DNA of 64,000 nt from Streptomyces spinosus (GCF_020400655.1 NZ_JAINRC010000009.1:248001-312000); one strand, 5' to 3'; positions 7,165 to 15,444 are shown, counted from the stretch's first letter. Numbers and translations: made by a program. Notes: generated by a model not told the origin, from the sequence alone.

Positions 7165-7968
7165 ATGTCCGTACCGGATGCGCAGCGCACGGCCGTGGTG
7201 ACCGGCGCAGACAGCGGCATCGGCCGGGCCACCGCCGTACGGCTGGCCGAGGCCGGCCTGGACGTCGGCATCACCTGGCACACGGACGAGAAGGGCGCCG
7301 AGCGGACGGCACAGGAGGTCCGCGCGCACGGCCGCCGCGCCGCCGTGAGCCGGCTGGACCTGACCCGGCTGCCCGAGGCCGCCGACGCCGTGGACGAGCT
7401 GTGCGAGGAGCTGGGCCGGATCGACGTGCTCGTCAACAACGCCGGTACCGGCACGATGACCCCCTACCTCGACCTGACGCTCACGGACGTGCGCCAGGTC
7501 CTGGACGTCGACCTGGTCGGCCCCTTCCTGCTCGGGCAGCGGGCCGCGCGGCGGATGATCCGGCAGGGCGACGGTGGCCGGATCGTGAACGTCACCTCCG
7601 TGCACGAGCACCAGCCCCGGGTGGGCGCGGCCCCGTACTGCGCGGCCAAGGGCGGGCTCGGCCTGCTCACCCAGGTCATGGCCCTGGAGCTGGCCGAGTA
7701 CGGCATCACCGTGAACGCGGTCGCGCCGGGGGAGATCGCCACCCCGATGACCGGCCAGGAGGACACCGACGTGCGCACCGAGCGCCGTCCCGGCGTGCCG
7801 CTCGGCCGGCCCGGCGACGCCCGCGAGGTCGCCGCCGTGATCGCCTTCCTCACGAGCCCGGACGCCTCCTACGTCACCGGCGCCTCGTGGAGCGTCGACG
7901 GCGGCATGCTGCGCATGGGCCCGCAGGCCGGTTCCCACCTGACCAGCGACGACTGGCGGCGGCCCTGA
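7165..7968 (+). CDS. SDR-family oxidoreductase
   Basis: A 267-residue classical short-chain dehydrogenase. TGADSGIGRA near residue 12 is the TGxxxGxG dinucleotide loop, NNAGTG the structural motif, TSVHEHQP supplies the catalytic Ser region, and YCAAKGG holds the catalytic Tyr and Lys. The C terminus SWSVDGGMLRMGP is typical of glucose-1-dehydrogenase/FabG-like members. Start taken at ATG 7165 behind a clean GAGGAGG; the GTG at 7150 overlaps that ribosome site and is less likely. It stands alone, 40 bp before the topoisomerase gene, which may be read from the same transcript. Substrate unknown. Confidence 0.9.
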   Translation: MSVPDAQRTAVVTGADSGIGRATAVRLAEAGLDVGITWHTDEKGAERTAQEVRAHGRRAAVSRLDLTRLPEAADAVDELCEELGRIDVLVNNAGTGTMTPYLDLTLTDVRQVLDVDLVGPFLLGQRAARRMIRQGDGGRIVNVTSVHEHQPRVGAAPYCAAKGGLGLLTQVMALELAEYGITVNAVAPGEIATPMTGQEDTDVRTERRPGVPLGRPGDAREVAAVIAFLTSPDASYVTGASWSVDGGMLRMGPQAGSHLTSDDWRRP

Positions 7969-8008
7969 GGAGGCGGGGACGACGCGAGGAGAGCGGGGGG
8001 AGAACGCG

Positions 8009-9034
8009 GTGAGGCTGCGTACCAGTTCGTCCGACGGCCCCGGGTACCGGCGCGTCCGCTGCGGCCGGGGCTTCCGCTATCTCGACAGCGCAGGCGAGCC
8101 CCTGACCGACTCCGGGCAACTCGCCCGCATCCGGGCCCTGACCATCCCCCCGGCCTGGCGCGACGTGTGGATATGCCCGTGGCCCAACGGCCACCTCCAG
8201 GCCGTCGGCACCGACGACGCCGGGCGCCGCCAGTACCTGTACCACGAGCGGTTCCGGGCCGAGCAGGACAAGGCCAAGCACGAGCACGTGCGGCAGGTGG
8301 CGCGGGCCCTGCCCGAGCTGCGCGCCAGGGTGGAGCGGGACCTGGCCGGGCGCGGGCTGAGCCGGGCCCGGGTCACCGCCTGCGCGGTCCGCCTGCTCGA
8401 CCTCGGCTTCTTCCGCATCGGCAGCGACCGGCACACCCGCACCAGCGAGACCTACGGCCTGACGACCATGCTCCGCGAGCACGTCAGCTGCGCACGCGGC
8501 GAGATCACCTTCGGCTACCCGGCCAAGGGCGGTACCGAGATGCTCCGCGCCCTGGTCGACGACCAGGTGCACGCGGTCGCCCGGTCCCTGCTGCGCCGCC
8601 CGCGCGGCGGCGACCGCTTCCTCGTCTACTGGGACCGCGGCGCCTGGCACGACCTGCACGGCGACGACCTCAACGAGGCCCTGCGCCGGCTGTCCGGCAC
8701 CGACGTCACCGCCAAGGACTTCCGCACCTGGCACGCCACCGTGCTGGCCGCCGTGGCGGTCTCCGTGACCGCGCGGGGCGCCCGGGCGACCGAGGCCGCC
8801 CGGCGCCGGCAGATCGCCCGGGCGGTGCGCGAGGTCAGCCACTACCTGGGCAACACGCCCGCGGTGTGCCGGGCGTCGTACATCGACCCGAAGGTCTTCG
8901 AGCTGTTCGAGCAGGGCGTGACCGTCGCCCCCGCGCTCACCCGGCTGGGCGAACACGGGGAGTTCGGGCGTCCGGCCACGCAGGGGGCCGTCGAGGCGGC
9001 CGTGCTCGGTCTTCTGGACGGCTCCGCCGGATGA
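8009..9034 (+). CDS. Type IB DNA topoisomerase
   Basis: A 341-residue poxvirus/bacterial-type TopIB. The N-terminal part has YRRVRCGRGFRYLDSAGEPL and IPPAWRDVWICPWPNGHLQAVGTDDAGRRQYLYH, the DNA-binding cap hallmark. The catalytic region contains RIGSDRHTRTSETYGLTT, the Arg/Lys/His residues (KDFRTWHATV) and the nucleophile Tyr291 in RASYIDP. These enzymes relax supercoils by transient 3'-phosphotyrosine cleavage and are accessory enzymes in bacteria. GTG start behind a purine-rich site (GAGAGCGGGGGGAG). Immediately followed by a small conserved-looking gene. Confidence 0.95.
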   Translation: MRLRTSSSDGPGYRRVRCGRGFRYLDSAGEPLTDSGQLARIRALTIPPAWRDVWICPWPNGHLQAVGTDDAGRRQYLYHERFRAEQDKAKHEHVRQVARALPELRARVERDLAGRGLSRARVTACAVRLLDLGFFRIGSDRHTRTSETYGLTTMLREHVSCARGEITFGYPAKGGTEMLRALVDDQVHAVARSLLRRPRGGDRFLVYWDRGAWHDLHGDDLNEALRRLSGTDVTAKDFRTWHATVLAAVAVSVTARGARATEAARRRQIARAVREVSHYLGNTPAVCRASYIDPKVFELFEQGVTVAPALTRLGEHGEFGRPATQGAVEAAVLGLLDGSAG

Positions 9035-9069
9035 CCCGTCGGAGCGGGTTGCGTTCTACCCTCGATTGC

Positions 9070-9315
9070 ATGACCGAACAAGCAGCCCCCTACATCTCCC
9101 GCCCGCGGATCCTCGTCCTCGGTGTGTGCCCGGGCCGGCACGGCGAACCGCCTTTCCGGATCATGGAGATCGACGGTGAGGTGGTCGGTGAGGCCAGGAC
9201 CATCACGGACGTGCTGGAGACGGCCGCCGCCTACGGCATCCCCATCCACGACCTGGACGACCCGGACGCGGTCCGCTGGGTGGGCGGCGACAAGTACACC
9301 TGGACGCTGCACTGA
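9070..9315 (+). CDS. Small hypothetical protein
   Basis: An 81-residue protein, MTEQAAPYISRPRILVLGV then GEPPFRIMEIDGEVVGEARTITDVLETAAAYGIPIHDLDDPDAVRWVGGDKYTW. The composition, alternating beta/helix pattern and strong third-position G/C bias support a real gene 35 bp after the topoisomerase. I know similar small proteins in Streptomyces without a defined role. It may contain a small alpha/beta domain; no catalytic motif is visible. It ends in a short hairpin shared with the convergent GH16 gene. Confidence 0.7.
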   Translation: MTEQAAPYISRPRILVLGVCPGRHGEPPFRIMEIDGEVVGEARTITDVLETAAAYGIPIHDLDDPDAVRWVGGDKYTWTLH

Positions 9316-9332
9316 CCTGCCCGAGGGGCAGG
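9316..9332. terminator. Compact bidirectional hairpin between convergent genes
   Basis: CCTGCCC and GGGCAGG form a 7-bp stem with a 3-nt loop that fills the whole 18-bp gap between the small hypothetical gene and the convergent GH16 gene. Confidence 0.6.
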
Positions 9333-9333
9333 C

Positions 9334-10566
9334 TCAGCCGACCGTCCACTTCTGGTTGGCGGCGCCCGTGCAGGTCCAGATCTGCAGCCGGGTCCCGTTG
9401 GCGGAGTTGTTCCCGGTCACGTCCAGGCACTTGTTCGCCTGCGGGTTGACGATGTCGCGGGCCGCGGGCAGTGCCCACTTCTGGGCGGCGCTGCCGTTGC
9501 AGTCCCACAGCTGGACGGGCGTGCCGTCGGCGGTGCCGCCGCCGCTGACGTCCAGGCACTTGCCGAGCGCGCGGAGCGTGCCGTCCGAGCCCACGGTCCA
9601 CGTCTGGGCGGCCGAGCCGTTGCAGTCGTAGAGCTGGACCGGGGTGCCGTTCGCGGGGTTCGCGCCGGCCACGTCCACGCACTTGCCCGCCAGGCCGCGG
9701 ATCGGCACGCCGGCGGCGCTGTCGCTCGTCGTCACCGACACCGAGTCCACCACCAGCGTCTGCGGGAACTGGGTGGAGCCGTCGGGGTCGCCCGGCCAGT
9801 AGCCGCCGACCGCGAGGTTCAGGATCAGGAAGAACGGCTTGTTGAACACCCAGGTCTTCCCGCCCAGGTCGGCCGGGGTGCGCCGCTGGTAGACGTTGCC
9901 GTCCACCGACCAGGTGATCGAGTCGGGCGCCCAGTCGACGGCGAAGGTGTGGAAGGCGTCCGCGAAGGCCTGCCCGTTCGGCAGCGAGTAGGGGGCGCCT
10001 ATGCCGCCCGAGCCGGAGTAGCCGGGGCCGTGGATGGTGCCGTGCACGGTCGACGGTTCAAAGCCGACGTTCTCCATCACGTCGATCTCGCCGGAGTCCG
10101 GCCAGTTGACCGGCGTGCCGAGCATCCAGAACGCGGGCCACATGCCCTGGCCGCGCGGGATCTTCATCCGCGCCTCCACATGGCCGTACTGGGCGTTGAA
10201 CTTCCCGGCGGTGTTCAGCCGGGCCGAGGTGTACTGGCAGCTGCCGTACCAGCACTGGTAGCCGGCCGGGTTCTCCTTGCGGGCCGTGATCACCAGGTGG
10301 CCCTGGCCGTCCAGGGCCGCGTTCTTCGTGCCCGAGGTGTAGTACTGCCGCTCGTGGTTGTTGACGTTGTCGCCGGTCTCCAGGGTCCACTTCGAGGAGT
10401 CGACCGCGGCGCCCGCGGGCCCGTCGAAGGAGTCGGAGAAGGTGGTGACGGCCGCGGCCGTGGGGGCGGCGGTGCCGGCCTGGGCCGGGCCGACGGCGGC
10501 CGAGCCGATCAGCGCGGCGGACAGGGCGGCGAGGAGACATCTGCGGAGCAGGCGTGGGGAGGCCAT
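9334..10566 (-). CDS. Secreted GH16 endo-beta-1,3-glucanase with C-terminal ricin-type (CBM13) lectin domain
   Basis: A 410-residue exported enzyme. Residues 1-30 are a signal peptide (MASPRLLRRCLLAALSAALI, cleavage near AQA). Residues ~40-280 are a GH16 domain with the catalytic ExDxxE motif: Glu160 (nucleophile) to Glu165 (acid/base) in GEIDVMENVG. A CBM13/ricin beta-trefoil (~285-410) follows, with three QxW motifs (QTW, QKW, QKW). Laminarin-type beta-1,3-glucan is the likely substrate and the lectin a binding module. ATG 10566 has GGAGAG upstream. The gene has its own promoter and a palindromic site. Confidence 0.95.
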   Translation of the reverse strand: MASPRLLRRCLLAALSAALIGSAAVGPAQAGTAAPTAAAVTTFSDSFDGPAGAAVDSSKWTLETGDNVNNHERQYYTSGTKNAALDGQGHLVITARKENPAGYQCWYGSCQYTSARLNTAGKFNAQYGHVEARMKIPRGQGMWPAFWMLGTPVNWPDSGEIDVMENVGFEPSTVHGTIHGPGYSGSGGIGAPYSLPNGQAFADAFHTFAVDWAPDSITWSVDGNVYQRRTPADLGGKTWVFNKPFFLILNLAVGGYWPGDPDGSTQFPQTLVVDSVSVTTSDSAAGVPIRGLAGKCVDVAGANPANGTPVQLYDCNGSAAQTWTVGSDGTLRALGKCLDVSGGGTADGTPVQLWDCNGSAAQKWALPAARDIVNPQANKCLDVTGNNSANGTRLQIWTCTGAANQKWTVG

Positions 10567-10607
10567 GGCTCTCCGTTCATGTGGGGGTGTGAGCGGTGCG
10601 CCTCTTG

Positions 10608-10636
10608 ATTTAAGGAGTGAGATAAGGGCACGTCAA
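10608..10636 (-). promoter_or_regulatory. Housekeeping-type promoter of the GH16 gene
   Basis: On the minus strand TTGACG (at 10631-10636) and TTAAAT (10608-10613) are separated by exactly 17 bp, close to the vegetative -35/-10 consensus. The -10 lies about 40 bp upstream of the GH16 start. Confidence 0.65.
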
Positions 10637-10641
10637 TACTC

Positions 10642-10653
10642 TGGTACAGACCT
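10642..10653. promoter_or_regulatory. Imperfect palindrome next to the GH16 -35 box
   Basis: TGGTACAGACCT lies 5 bp upstream of the -35. It keeps the TGGT...ACC arms of the DasR site (TGGTCTAGACCA) but matches it poorly in the centre, so it may instead be an operator for another sugar regulator or be chance. Confidence 0.3.
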
Positions 10654-10700
10654 GCCCCTGACGACCCGCCAGCCGCCCCGCACCCGCCCGCCGCCGACGC

Positions 10701-11369
10701 TCAGCCGGCGGACGGTTCGTGCACCCGCCGGTGCACACCCCGGCCGAGCCGCCGCCCCAGCAGCAGCCAACCCAGCAGCGCCCCGGTGGTGTTGAGGATG
10801 ACGTCGTCGATGTCGAAGGCCCGCCCGGTGACCAGCGCCCCCTGCACCAGCTCCACCATCAGCATCACCAGGGCCGTCAGCGCGAGCACCTGGAGCACCC
10901 CCCGGGCGCGCGGCGCGAGGACCGGCACCAGCACCCCGAACGGCACACCGAGCAGCACGTTGCCGCCGAGCTGGCGGAGCGCGTCCCGCATCGACGCGTT
11001 CTCCAGATAGGCCCTGAGCGAGCGGCCCGGGTGCAGGTTGCTGTGCGTCAGCGGCACCGACGCGGGCGACGGCTGGAGCGTGATGCGGGCCAGGGCGACG
11101 GCGAACGCGACCATGCACGCGAAGGCGATGAGGATCGCCAGCAGCCGGACGGGCAGCGGCCACACGTGCCGGGGCCGGCCCTCGGCGGCCGGCCGCGGGT
11201 CGGGTGCGGATCCGGCACGCGGCCGCCCGGCCGGCCACCACCGCCGGGCGGAGGAGGGGCGGACGTCGTCGGCCGGCCGCTGTTCCCGGGCAGGGCGGCC
11301 CTCCTCGGCCGGCTGCTGTTTCCGGGGGGCGCGCAGGATGCCCGGCAGGCGCTGCACGGTACGGGCCAT
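10701..11369 (-). CDS. VanZ-family membrane protein
   Basis: A 222-residue protein from ATG 11369 behind GGAGGACCAC. The first ~75 residues are polar and Arg/Pro-rich (cytoplasmic). Then come hydrophobic helices: LLAILIAFACMVAFAVAL, a VanZ core with QLGGNVLLGVPFGVLVPVL, VLQVLALTALVMLMVELVQ and the FDIDDVILNTTGALLGWLLLG signature. VanZ proteins are associated with glycopeptide (teicoplanin) tolerance, but most homologues have no assigned function. A longer in-frame reading upstream is unlikely because MARTVQRLPG fits the family start. Monocistronic, divergent from the Mrp-like operon. Confidence 0.88.
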   Translation of the reverse strand: MARTVQRLPGILRAPRKQQPAEEGRPAREQRPADDVRPSSARRWWPAGRPRAGSAPDPRPAAEGRPRHVWPLPVRLLAILIAFACMVAFAVALARITLQPSPASVPLTHSNLHPGRSLRAYLENASMRDALRQLGGNVLLGVPFGVLVPVLAPRARGVLQVLALTALVMLMVELVQGALVTGRAFDIDDVILNTTGALLGWLLLGRRLGRGVHRRVHEPSAG

Positions 11370-11599
11370 GTGGTCCTCCACTCGTGAACTTCCGCGTCGT
11401 GAACCTCGGTTACCCGCACCTCGGCCCGGGATGCCCGCCGCCCGGCCCTGGCGCGGTTTCGGTTCACGCCTGCGGGGCACTCCGGGCGCGGGCCCGCGTG
11501 CCGCCGCTCCCGCCCGGCTCCGGTGGTGCTTGGATGCCCCCAGCGGCACTCCGGACACATCGCCGCATATCAGAGCGGAGCGGTCCGAGGAGGTGCTGC

Positions 11600-11794
11600 A
11601 TGACCCGTCGTGCGGCGCCCCGCGCGGTCCTCCTCGCCGCCGGTGAACTCCTCGCCTGGTGGGTGGTGCTCGCCCTGCTGTGGCTGGTGCTGATCAGCAC
11701 GGTCGACACCCTGGAACGGATCGTCGGCGCGAGCTGCGCCGCCGTGGGCGCGGTCCTCGCCCGGGCCGGGCGGCGGGCGGTGACGTGGCGGTGA
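11600..11794 (+). CDS. Short MrpE-like subunit of a cation/proton antiporter
   Basis: Only 64 residues, mostly two membrane segments (LLAAGELLAWWVVLALLWLV and a second weaker helix around RIVGASCAAVGAVLARAG). This resembles the N-terminal membrane part of MrpE/MnhE, whose usual length is about 160, so the soluble C-terminal part is missing. It starts at ATG 11600 behind GAGGAGGTGC and its TGA overlaps the GTG of the next gene, so it opens the operon and is translationally coupled. It could also be an unrelated small membrane protein; position and hydrophobic pattern favour MrpE. Confidence 0.65.
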   Translation: MTRRAAPRAVLLAAGELLAWWVVLALLWLVLISTVDTLERIVGASCAAVGAVLARAGRRAVTWR

Positions 11795-12243
11795 ACGGCT
11801 GGATCCTCGCGGCGACGATCGAGCTGGGCGGGGGAGGCGCGGCCGCCCTGTGGGGCGTGGCCACCGGCCCGCCGGCCCGCCGGGTCATCGCCCAGAACAT
11901 GACCACGTCCGCCGTCTGCCCCGCCCTGCTGCTCCTCGCCCAGGGCTACGGCCGCCCCTCCTACGTCGACCTCGCCCTGCTGCTGGCCCTGCTCGGTCCG
12001 GTCGGCACGCTCGTCTTCGCCCGGCTGCTCGGCGACGACCTGGCCGGTCAACAGCCGAGCGCGTGGGCGCTGACGTGGACGGCGGCGGGCCTGGGCGCGG
12101 CGGTCGTGCTCGCCCTGTGCGTGGCCGGCTCCCCGGGCCGGGCGACGGTGAAGCTCCTGGTGATCGGCGCCCTGCTGATCAGCGGCAACCTGGTCGCCTC
12201 CCGCGCCCTGGCGGGCGGATTCCGGGGGGTGCGGGGTGGCTGA
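11791..12243 (+). CDS. MrpF-MrpG-like fused antiporter subunit
   Basis: A 150-residue membrane protein. The N-terminal ~85 residues match MrpF/MnhF (GPPARRVIAQNMTTSAVCPA then YVDLALLLALLGPVGTLVFARLLG). After a short polar linker, the C-terminal half (WALTWTAAGLGAAVVLALCV, then GRATVKLLVIGALLISGNLVASRALA) looks like the second half of MrpG/MnhG. A usual MrpF has about 90 residues, so this appears to be a natural F-G fusion with a shortened G. GTG start overlaps the preceding stop (GTGA). Confidence 0.7.
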   Translation: MNGWILAATIELGGGGAAALWGVATGPPARRVIAQNMTTSAVCPALLLLAQGYGRPSYVDLALLLALLGPVGTLVFARLLGDDLAGQQPSAWALTWTAAGLGAAVVLALCVAGSPGRATVKLLVIGALLISGNLVASRALAGGFRGVRGG

Positions 12244-12324
12244 CGGGACGCCGGGTGCGGCCGGTGGCCGGCACACGCCGCGCGACGGGCGCACGCCGGT
12301 CCGGACGGCGAAGGCGGGTGCCGT

Positions 12325-12585
12325 GTGTCCGACGCCCTGACCGTCGTCGTCCTGCTGCTCGTGGCCGGTTCCGCCACCGCGACCGTTGCCCAGCGCGACC
12401 CCGCCCGCCAGGCGCTCGTGCTGTCCTTCCTCGGCGTGCTGCTGGCCGCGCTGTTCACCGTGTTCCAGGCGCCGGACGTCGGCCTGTCCCAGCTCGCCGT
12501 CGGCTCCGTCCTCACCCCGCTGCTGATCATGCTGTCCGTGCGCAAGGTCAGACGCCGGGCCCGCTCCGAGGAGGGAACCGAGTGA
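12325..12585 (+). CDS. DUF4040/MbhD-like antiporter subunit
   Basis: An 86-residue protein with three hydrophobic segments: ALTVVVLLLVAGSATATVA, QALVLSFLGVLLAALFTVFQAPDVG and LAVGSVLTPLLIMLSV. The FQAPDVGLSQLAVG signature is that of the DUF4040 domain, found as MbhD in energy-converting hydrogenases and in the C-terminal part of MrpA. GTG start; an 81-bp gap separates it from the F-G gene, and its stop overlaps the next start (GTGA). Confidence 0.82.
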   Translation: MSDALTVVVLLLVAGSATATVAQRDPARQALVLSFLGVLLAALFTVFQAPDVGLSQLAVGSVLTPLLIMLSVRKVRRRARSEEGTE

Positions 12586-13328
12586 GCCGGCTGCGGCTGT
12601 GGCTGCTGGCCGTCGGCGGCGCCGGCCTGGCCGCCCTGCTCGCCGCCGCCTGCCTCGAACTGCCCGGCTTCGGCGGGTCCCGCCACCCGTACGGCGACCG
12701 CGCCGTCCACGCCTCCCTTTCCCGGCACACCGCCAACACCATCGCCTCCGTCAACTTCGACCAGCGCGCCTACGACACCCTCGGCGAGATGAGCATCCTG
12801 TTCGCCGCCGTCCTCGGCTGCGTGGTGCTGCTGCGCGAGGCCCGCGACGAGCACCGGGCACGCCCCGAACCCACCGATGTGGCCCGTCCGGTCCGCCGCT
12901 ACGCCCTGCTCGTGCTGCCCGTCGCCCTGGTCACCGGCCTGTACGTCATCGCCCACGGCCAGCTCAGTCCCGGCGGCGGCTTCCAGGGCGGGGTCGTCGC
13001 CGCGACCGCCCTGCACCTGCTCTACCTCGGCGCCGACTACCACGCGCTGGAACGCGTCCGCCCGCTCGGCGTCTACGAGACCACCGACGCGCTCGCCGTC
13101 TCCTCCTACCTCGCGCTCGGCGCCGCGGGAGTCCTCGCCGGCACCGCGTTCCTGGCCAACACCCTGCTGCCGTACGGCACGTTCAACACGCTGTCGTCCG
13201 GTGGTGCCGTCCCCCTGCTGAACGCGGCCGTCGGCATGGAGGTGGCGAGCGCGGTCGTCGTCCTGCTCGCCCACTTCCTCGACCAGGCCGTCGAGATCGA
13301 GGAAGAGCCCGGGAGGGGAACACCGTGA
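12582..13328 (+). CDS. MbhE-MnhB-type antiporter subunit
   Basis: A 248-residue membrane protein. The N-terminal ~85 residues carry TANTIASVNFDQRAYDTLGEMSILFAAVLG, an MbhE-like segment usually found at the end of MrpA. Residues ~100-240 are the MnhB domain with GLYVIAHGQLSPGGGFQGGVV, its hallmark. The Asp/Glu pattern in the YDTLGE region is conserved in the family. GTG 12582 overlaps the upstream TGA; translational coupling continues downstream. Together with the DUF4040 gene it supplies the pieces of the MrpA C-terminal end, but the large antiporter-like part of MrpA is missing. Confidence 0.87.
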   Translation: MSRLRLWLLAVGGAGLAALLAAACLELPGFGGSRHPYGDRAVHASLSRHTANTIASVNFDQRAYDTLGEMSILFAAVLGCVVLLREARDEHRARPEPTDVARPVRRYALLVLPVALVTGLYVIAHGQLSPGGGFQGGVVAATALHLLYLGADYHALERVRPLGVYETTDALAVSSYLALGAAGVLAGTAFLANTLLPYGTFNTLSSGGAVPLLNAAVGMEVASAVVVLLAHFLDQAVEIEEEPGRGTP

Positions 13329-13675
13329 TGCACGTCCTGCCGTACCTGGTCGGCGCCTACCTCTTCCTGACGGGCTGCTACGGCCTCGCCACCAGCCGGA
13401 ACCTCATCCACGCCGTCGGCTGCCTCGCGGTCTGCCAGTCCGCCACCTACGTCCTGCTGCTCGCGGTCGGCTACCGCGACGGCGCCACCGCGCCCGTCTT
13501 CTCCGACCTGAAGCCCGGCTCCCGGCCGGTGGTCGACCCGGTGGTGCAAGCCCTCACCCTCACCGACATCGTCGTCGGAGCCACCGTCACCGCGCTGCTG
13601 CTCGCCCTCGTCCTGCAGATCGCCAAACGGCACGGCACGGTCGACCCCGACGAACTGCGGGAGCTGCGCGGCTGA
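13325..13675 (+). CDS. MnhC/NuoK-like antiporter subunit
   Basis: A 116-residue protein (115 from the ATG at 13328) with three membrane helices: YLVGAYLFLTGCYGLATSRN, VGCLAVCQSATYVLLLAVG and DIVVGATVTALLLALVLQIA. The DPVVQALTLTDIVVGA signature is that of MrpC/MnhC, homologous to NuoK of complex I. GTGATG at the start overlaps the preceding TGA, and its own TGA overlaps the ATG of the next gene (TGATG), so all frames are coupled. Confidence 0.9.
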   Translation: MMHVLPYLVGAYLFLTGCYGLATSRNLIHAVGCLAVCQSATYVLLLAVGYRDGATAPVFSDLKPGSRPVVDPVVQALTLTDIVVGATVTALLLALVLQIAKRHGTVDPDELRELRG

Positions 13676-15444
13676 TGCACCACCTGATCCCGCTGCTCGT
13701 CGCGGTCCCGCTGTTCGGCGCCGCCCTGCTCGTGGCCACGGGCCGCCATCTGCCCCGGATCGCCGCCGAGATCACCGGATTCGTCTTCTCCGGCGGTACG
13801 GCCGCCCTCGCGCTCGTGCTGCTGCTGAACTCGTCGCCGCCGATGACCGAGTGGGCCGGCGGCTGGCTGCCCGTCGCCGGCGAGAGCGTCGGCATTGTCG
13901 TGGTCGGGGACGGCCCGGCGCTCGGCATGGCGGCGCTGGCCTCCCTGCTCACCCTGGCCGCGCTCGCCTACTCCTGGCGCTACTTCGACGAGCCCCCGCG
14001 CGACCGCACCGGCTCCTTCACCGCGCTGATGCTGGTCTTCCAGGGCGCGATGTGCGGCTTCGCCGTCGCCGGCGACCTGTTCAACGCGTTCGTGTTCTTC
14101 GAGCTGATGAGCGTGGTCGCCTACGCCCTGACCGGCTACCGCATCGACGAGGCCAAGGCGGTACAGGGCGCCCTGGCCTTCGGGATCGTCAACTCCCTCG
14201 GCGCGTACGCGATGCTGACGGGTATCGCCCTGCTGTACGCCCGCACCGGCGAACTGGCCATGGCGAAGATCGGCCACGGGCTCGACGTCGCCGCCGGGCA
14301 GGACGGTCCGGACGCGCTGGTCCTCGCCTCCTTCGTGCTGGTGCTGACCGGGCTGCTCGTGAAGGCCGCGGCCGTGCCGTTCCACTTCTGGCTCCCGGAC
14401 GCGCACGCCGTCGCCCCCACCCCGGTCTGCATGCTCCTGTCCGGCGTCATGGTGGAGCTCGGCGCCTACGGCGCGTGGCGGGTGTACGGCACCGTCTTCG
14501 CCGGACCCGGCGGCATCCCCGCCGCCGACCTGACCCGCGCCCTGGTCGCGCTCGGCATCCTCACGGCCGTGACCGGCGCCGTCATGTGCTGGTACCAGCG
14601 GCACATCAAACGGCTCCTGGCCTGCTCCACCGTCGCCCACACCGGCCTGTTCCTCGTCGGCCTGGGCGTCCTCACCCCCGAGGGCGACGCCGGGATCGCC
14701 CTGTACCTCCTCGGCCACGCCGGCGTGAAGGCCGCGCTGTTCGCCTGCGCGGGCGTCCTGCTGGACCGGTTCGGCAGCGTCGACGAGCACGCGCTGCACG
14801 GCCGGGCCCAGGGGCAACTGCGCGCCACCGCCGTGATGTTCGCCGTCGGCGCCCTCGGCCTGGCCGGCCTGCCGCCGTTCGGTACGGCCCTGGGCAAGTC
14901 GCTCACCGAGGAGGCGGTCGGCGGCCCGCTCACCGTGGTGTACGTGGCCGCCTCCGCGATCACCGCCGGCGCGGTCCTGCGGGTCACCGCCCGCGTCTTC
15001 CTGGGCCTCGGACCGCGCCCCGAGGACGCCGAGTACGAGACGAGCGGCTCCGGGGAGGAACCCGAGACGTCCGGCCCGCTGCGCCGGATCCCGGACACCA
15101 TGACCACCGTGCCCGCCGTGCTGCTCGCCGCCGCCCTCGCCGTCGGGGTGATCCCCGGCTTCGGCGCCCTGGTCGCCCGCTCCGTCGACGAGGCCGGCTC
15201 GGGCGGCGTCCACGCCCCGGCGCACTGGACCCTGCCCGGCGTCCTGCTGGGCGTGGCCTCCACCGTGCTGGCCGCGGCCCTGGCCGGCCTCGCCGTCACC
15301 CGGCTGGGCTGGGTGGCCGCGCCCGGCTGGGCCACACCGCTCAGGCGCCTGCAGTCCGGGCACGTCGGCGACTACGTGGCCTGGCTGCTGGTGGGCGCGA
15401 CCCTGCTGGGGGCGCTGGCCCTGCCGGGGATCCTTGGCTCCTGA
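13675..15444 (+). CDS. MnhD/NuoN-like proton-translocating antiporter subunit
   Basis: A 589-residue polytopic protein with about 14 membrane helices, the only large antiporter-like subunit in the operon. FFELMSVVAYALTGYRIDEAKAVQGA, LLVKAAAVPFHFWLPDAHAVAPTPVCMLLSGVMVELGAYG and the Lys/His-rich WYQRHIKRLLACSTVAHTGLF are the proton-channel signatures of the NuoL/M/N-MrpA/D family. It should exchange cations (usually Na+) for protons, or move protons, as part of a complex with the upstream products. A cytoplasmic acidic loop (EDAEYETSGSGEEPETSG) is an addition. Its stop abuts the stop of the convergent DUF4230 gene. Confidence 0.93.
   Translation: MHHLIPLLVAVPLFGAALLVATGRHLPRIAAEITGFVFSGGTAALALVLLLNSSPPMTEWAGGWLPVAGESVGIVVVGDGPALGMAALASLLTLAALAYSWRYFDEPPRDRTGSFTALMLVFQGAMCGFAVAGDLFNAFVFFELMSVVAYALTGYRIDEAKAVQGALAFGIVNSLGAYAMLTGIALLYARTGELAMAKIGHGLDVAAGQDGPDALVLASFVLVLTGLLVKAAAVPFHFWLPDAHAVAPTPVCMLLSGVMVELGAYGAWRVYGTVFAGPGGIPAADLTRALVALGILTAVTGAVMCWYQRHIKRLLACSTVAHTGLFLVGLGVLTPEGDAGIALYLLGHAGVKAALFACAGVLLDRFGSVDEHALHGRAQGQLRATAVMFAVGALGLAGLPPFGTALGKSLTEEAVGGPLTVVYVAASAITAGAVLRVTARVFLGLGPRPEDAEYETSGSGEEPETSGPLRRIPDTMTTVPAVLLAAALAVGVIPGFGALVARSVDEAGSGGVHAPAHWTLPGVLLGVASTVLAAALAGLAVTRLGWVAAPGWATPLRRLQSGHVGDYVAWLLVGATLLGALALPGILGS

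Noticed and set aside
8167..9069. Longer start for the 81-residue gene at 9070
   Set aside because: The upstream part lies in a different frame over the topoisomerase gene; only the end from ATG 9070 looks like a protein.
10642..10653. DasR site
   Set aside because: The central bases do not match and only the arms agree; I report it as an unspecific palindrome.
13471..15363. Leftward open frame of 630 codons opposite MnhD
   Set aside because: Shadow of the antiporter gene; Gly/Gln/Asp-rich, no family, no ribosome site.
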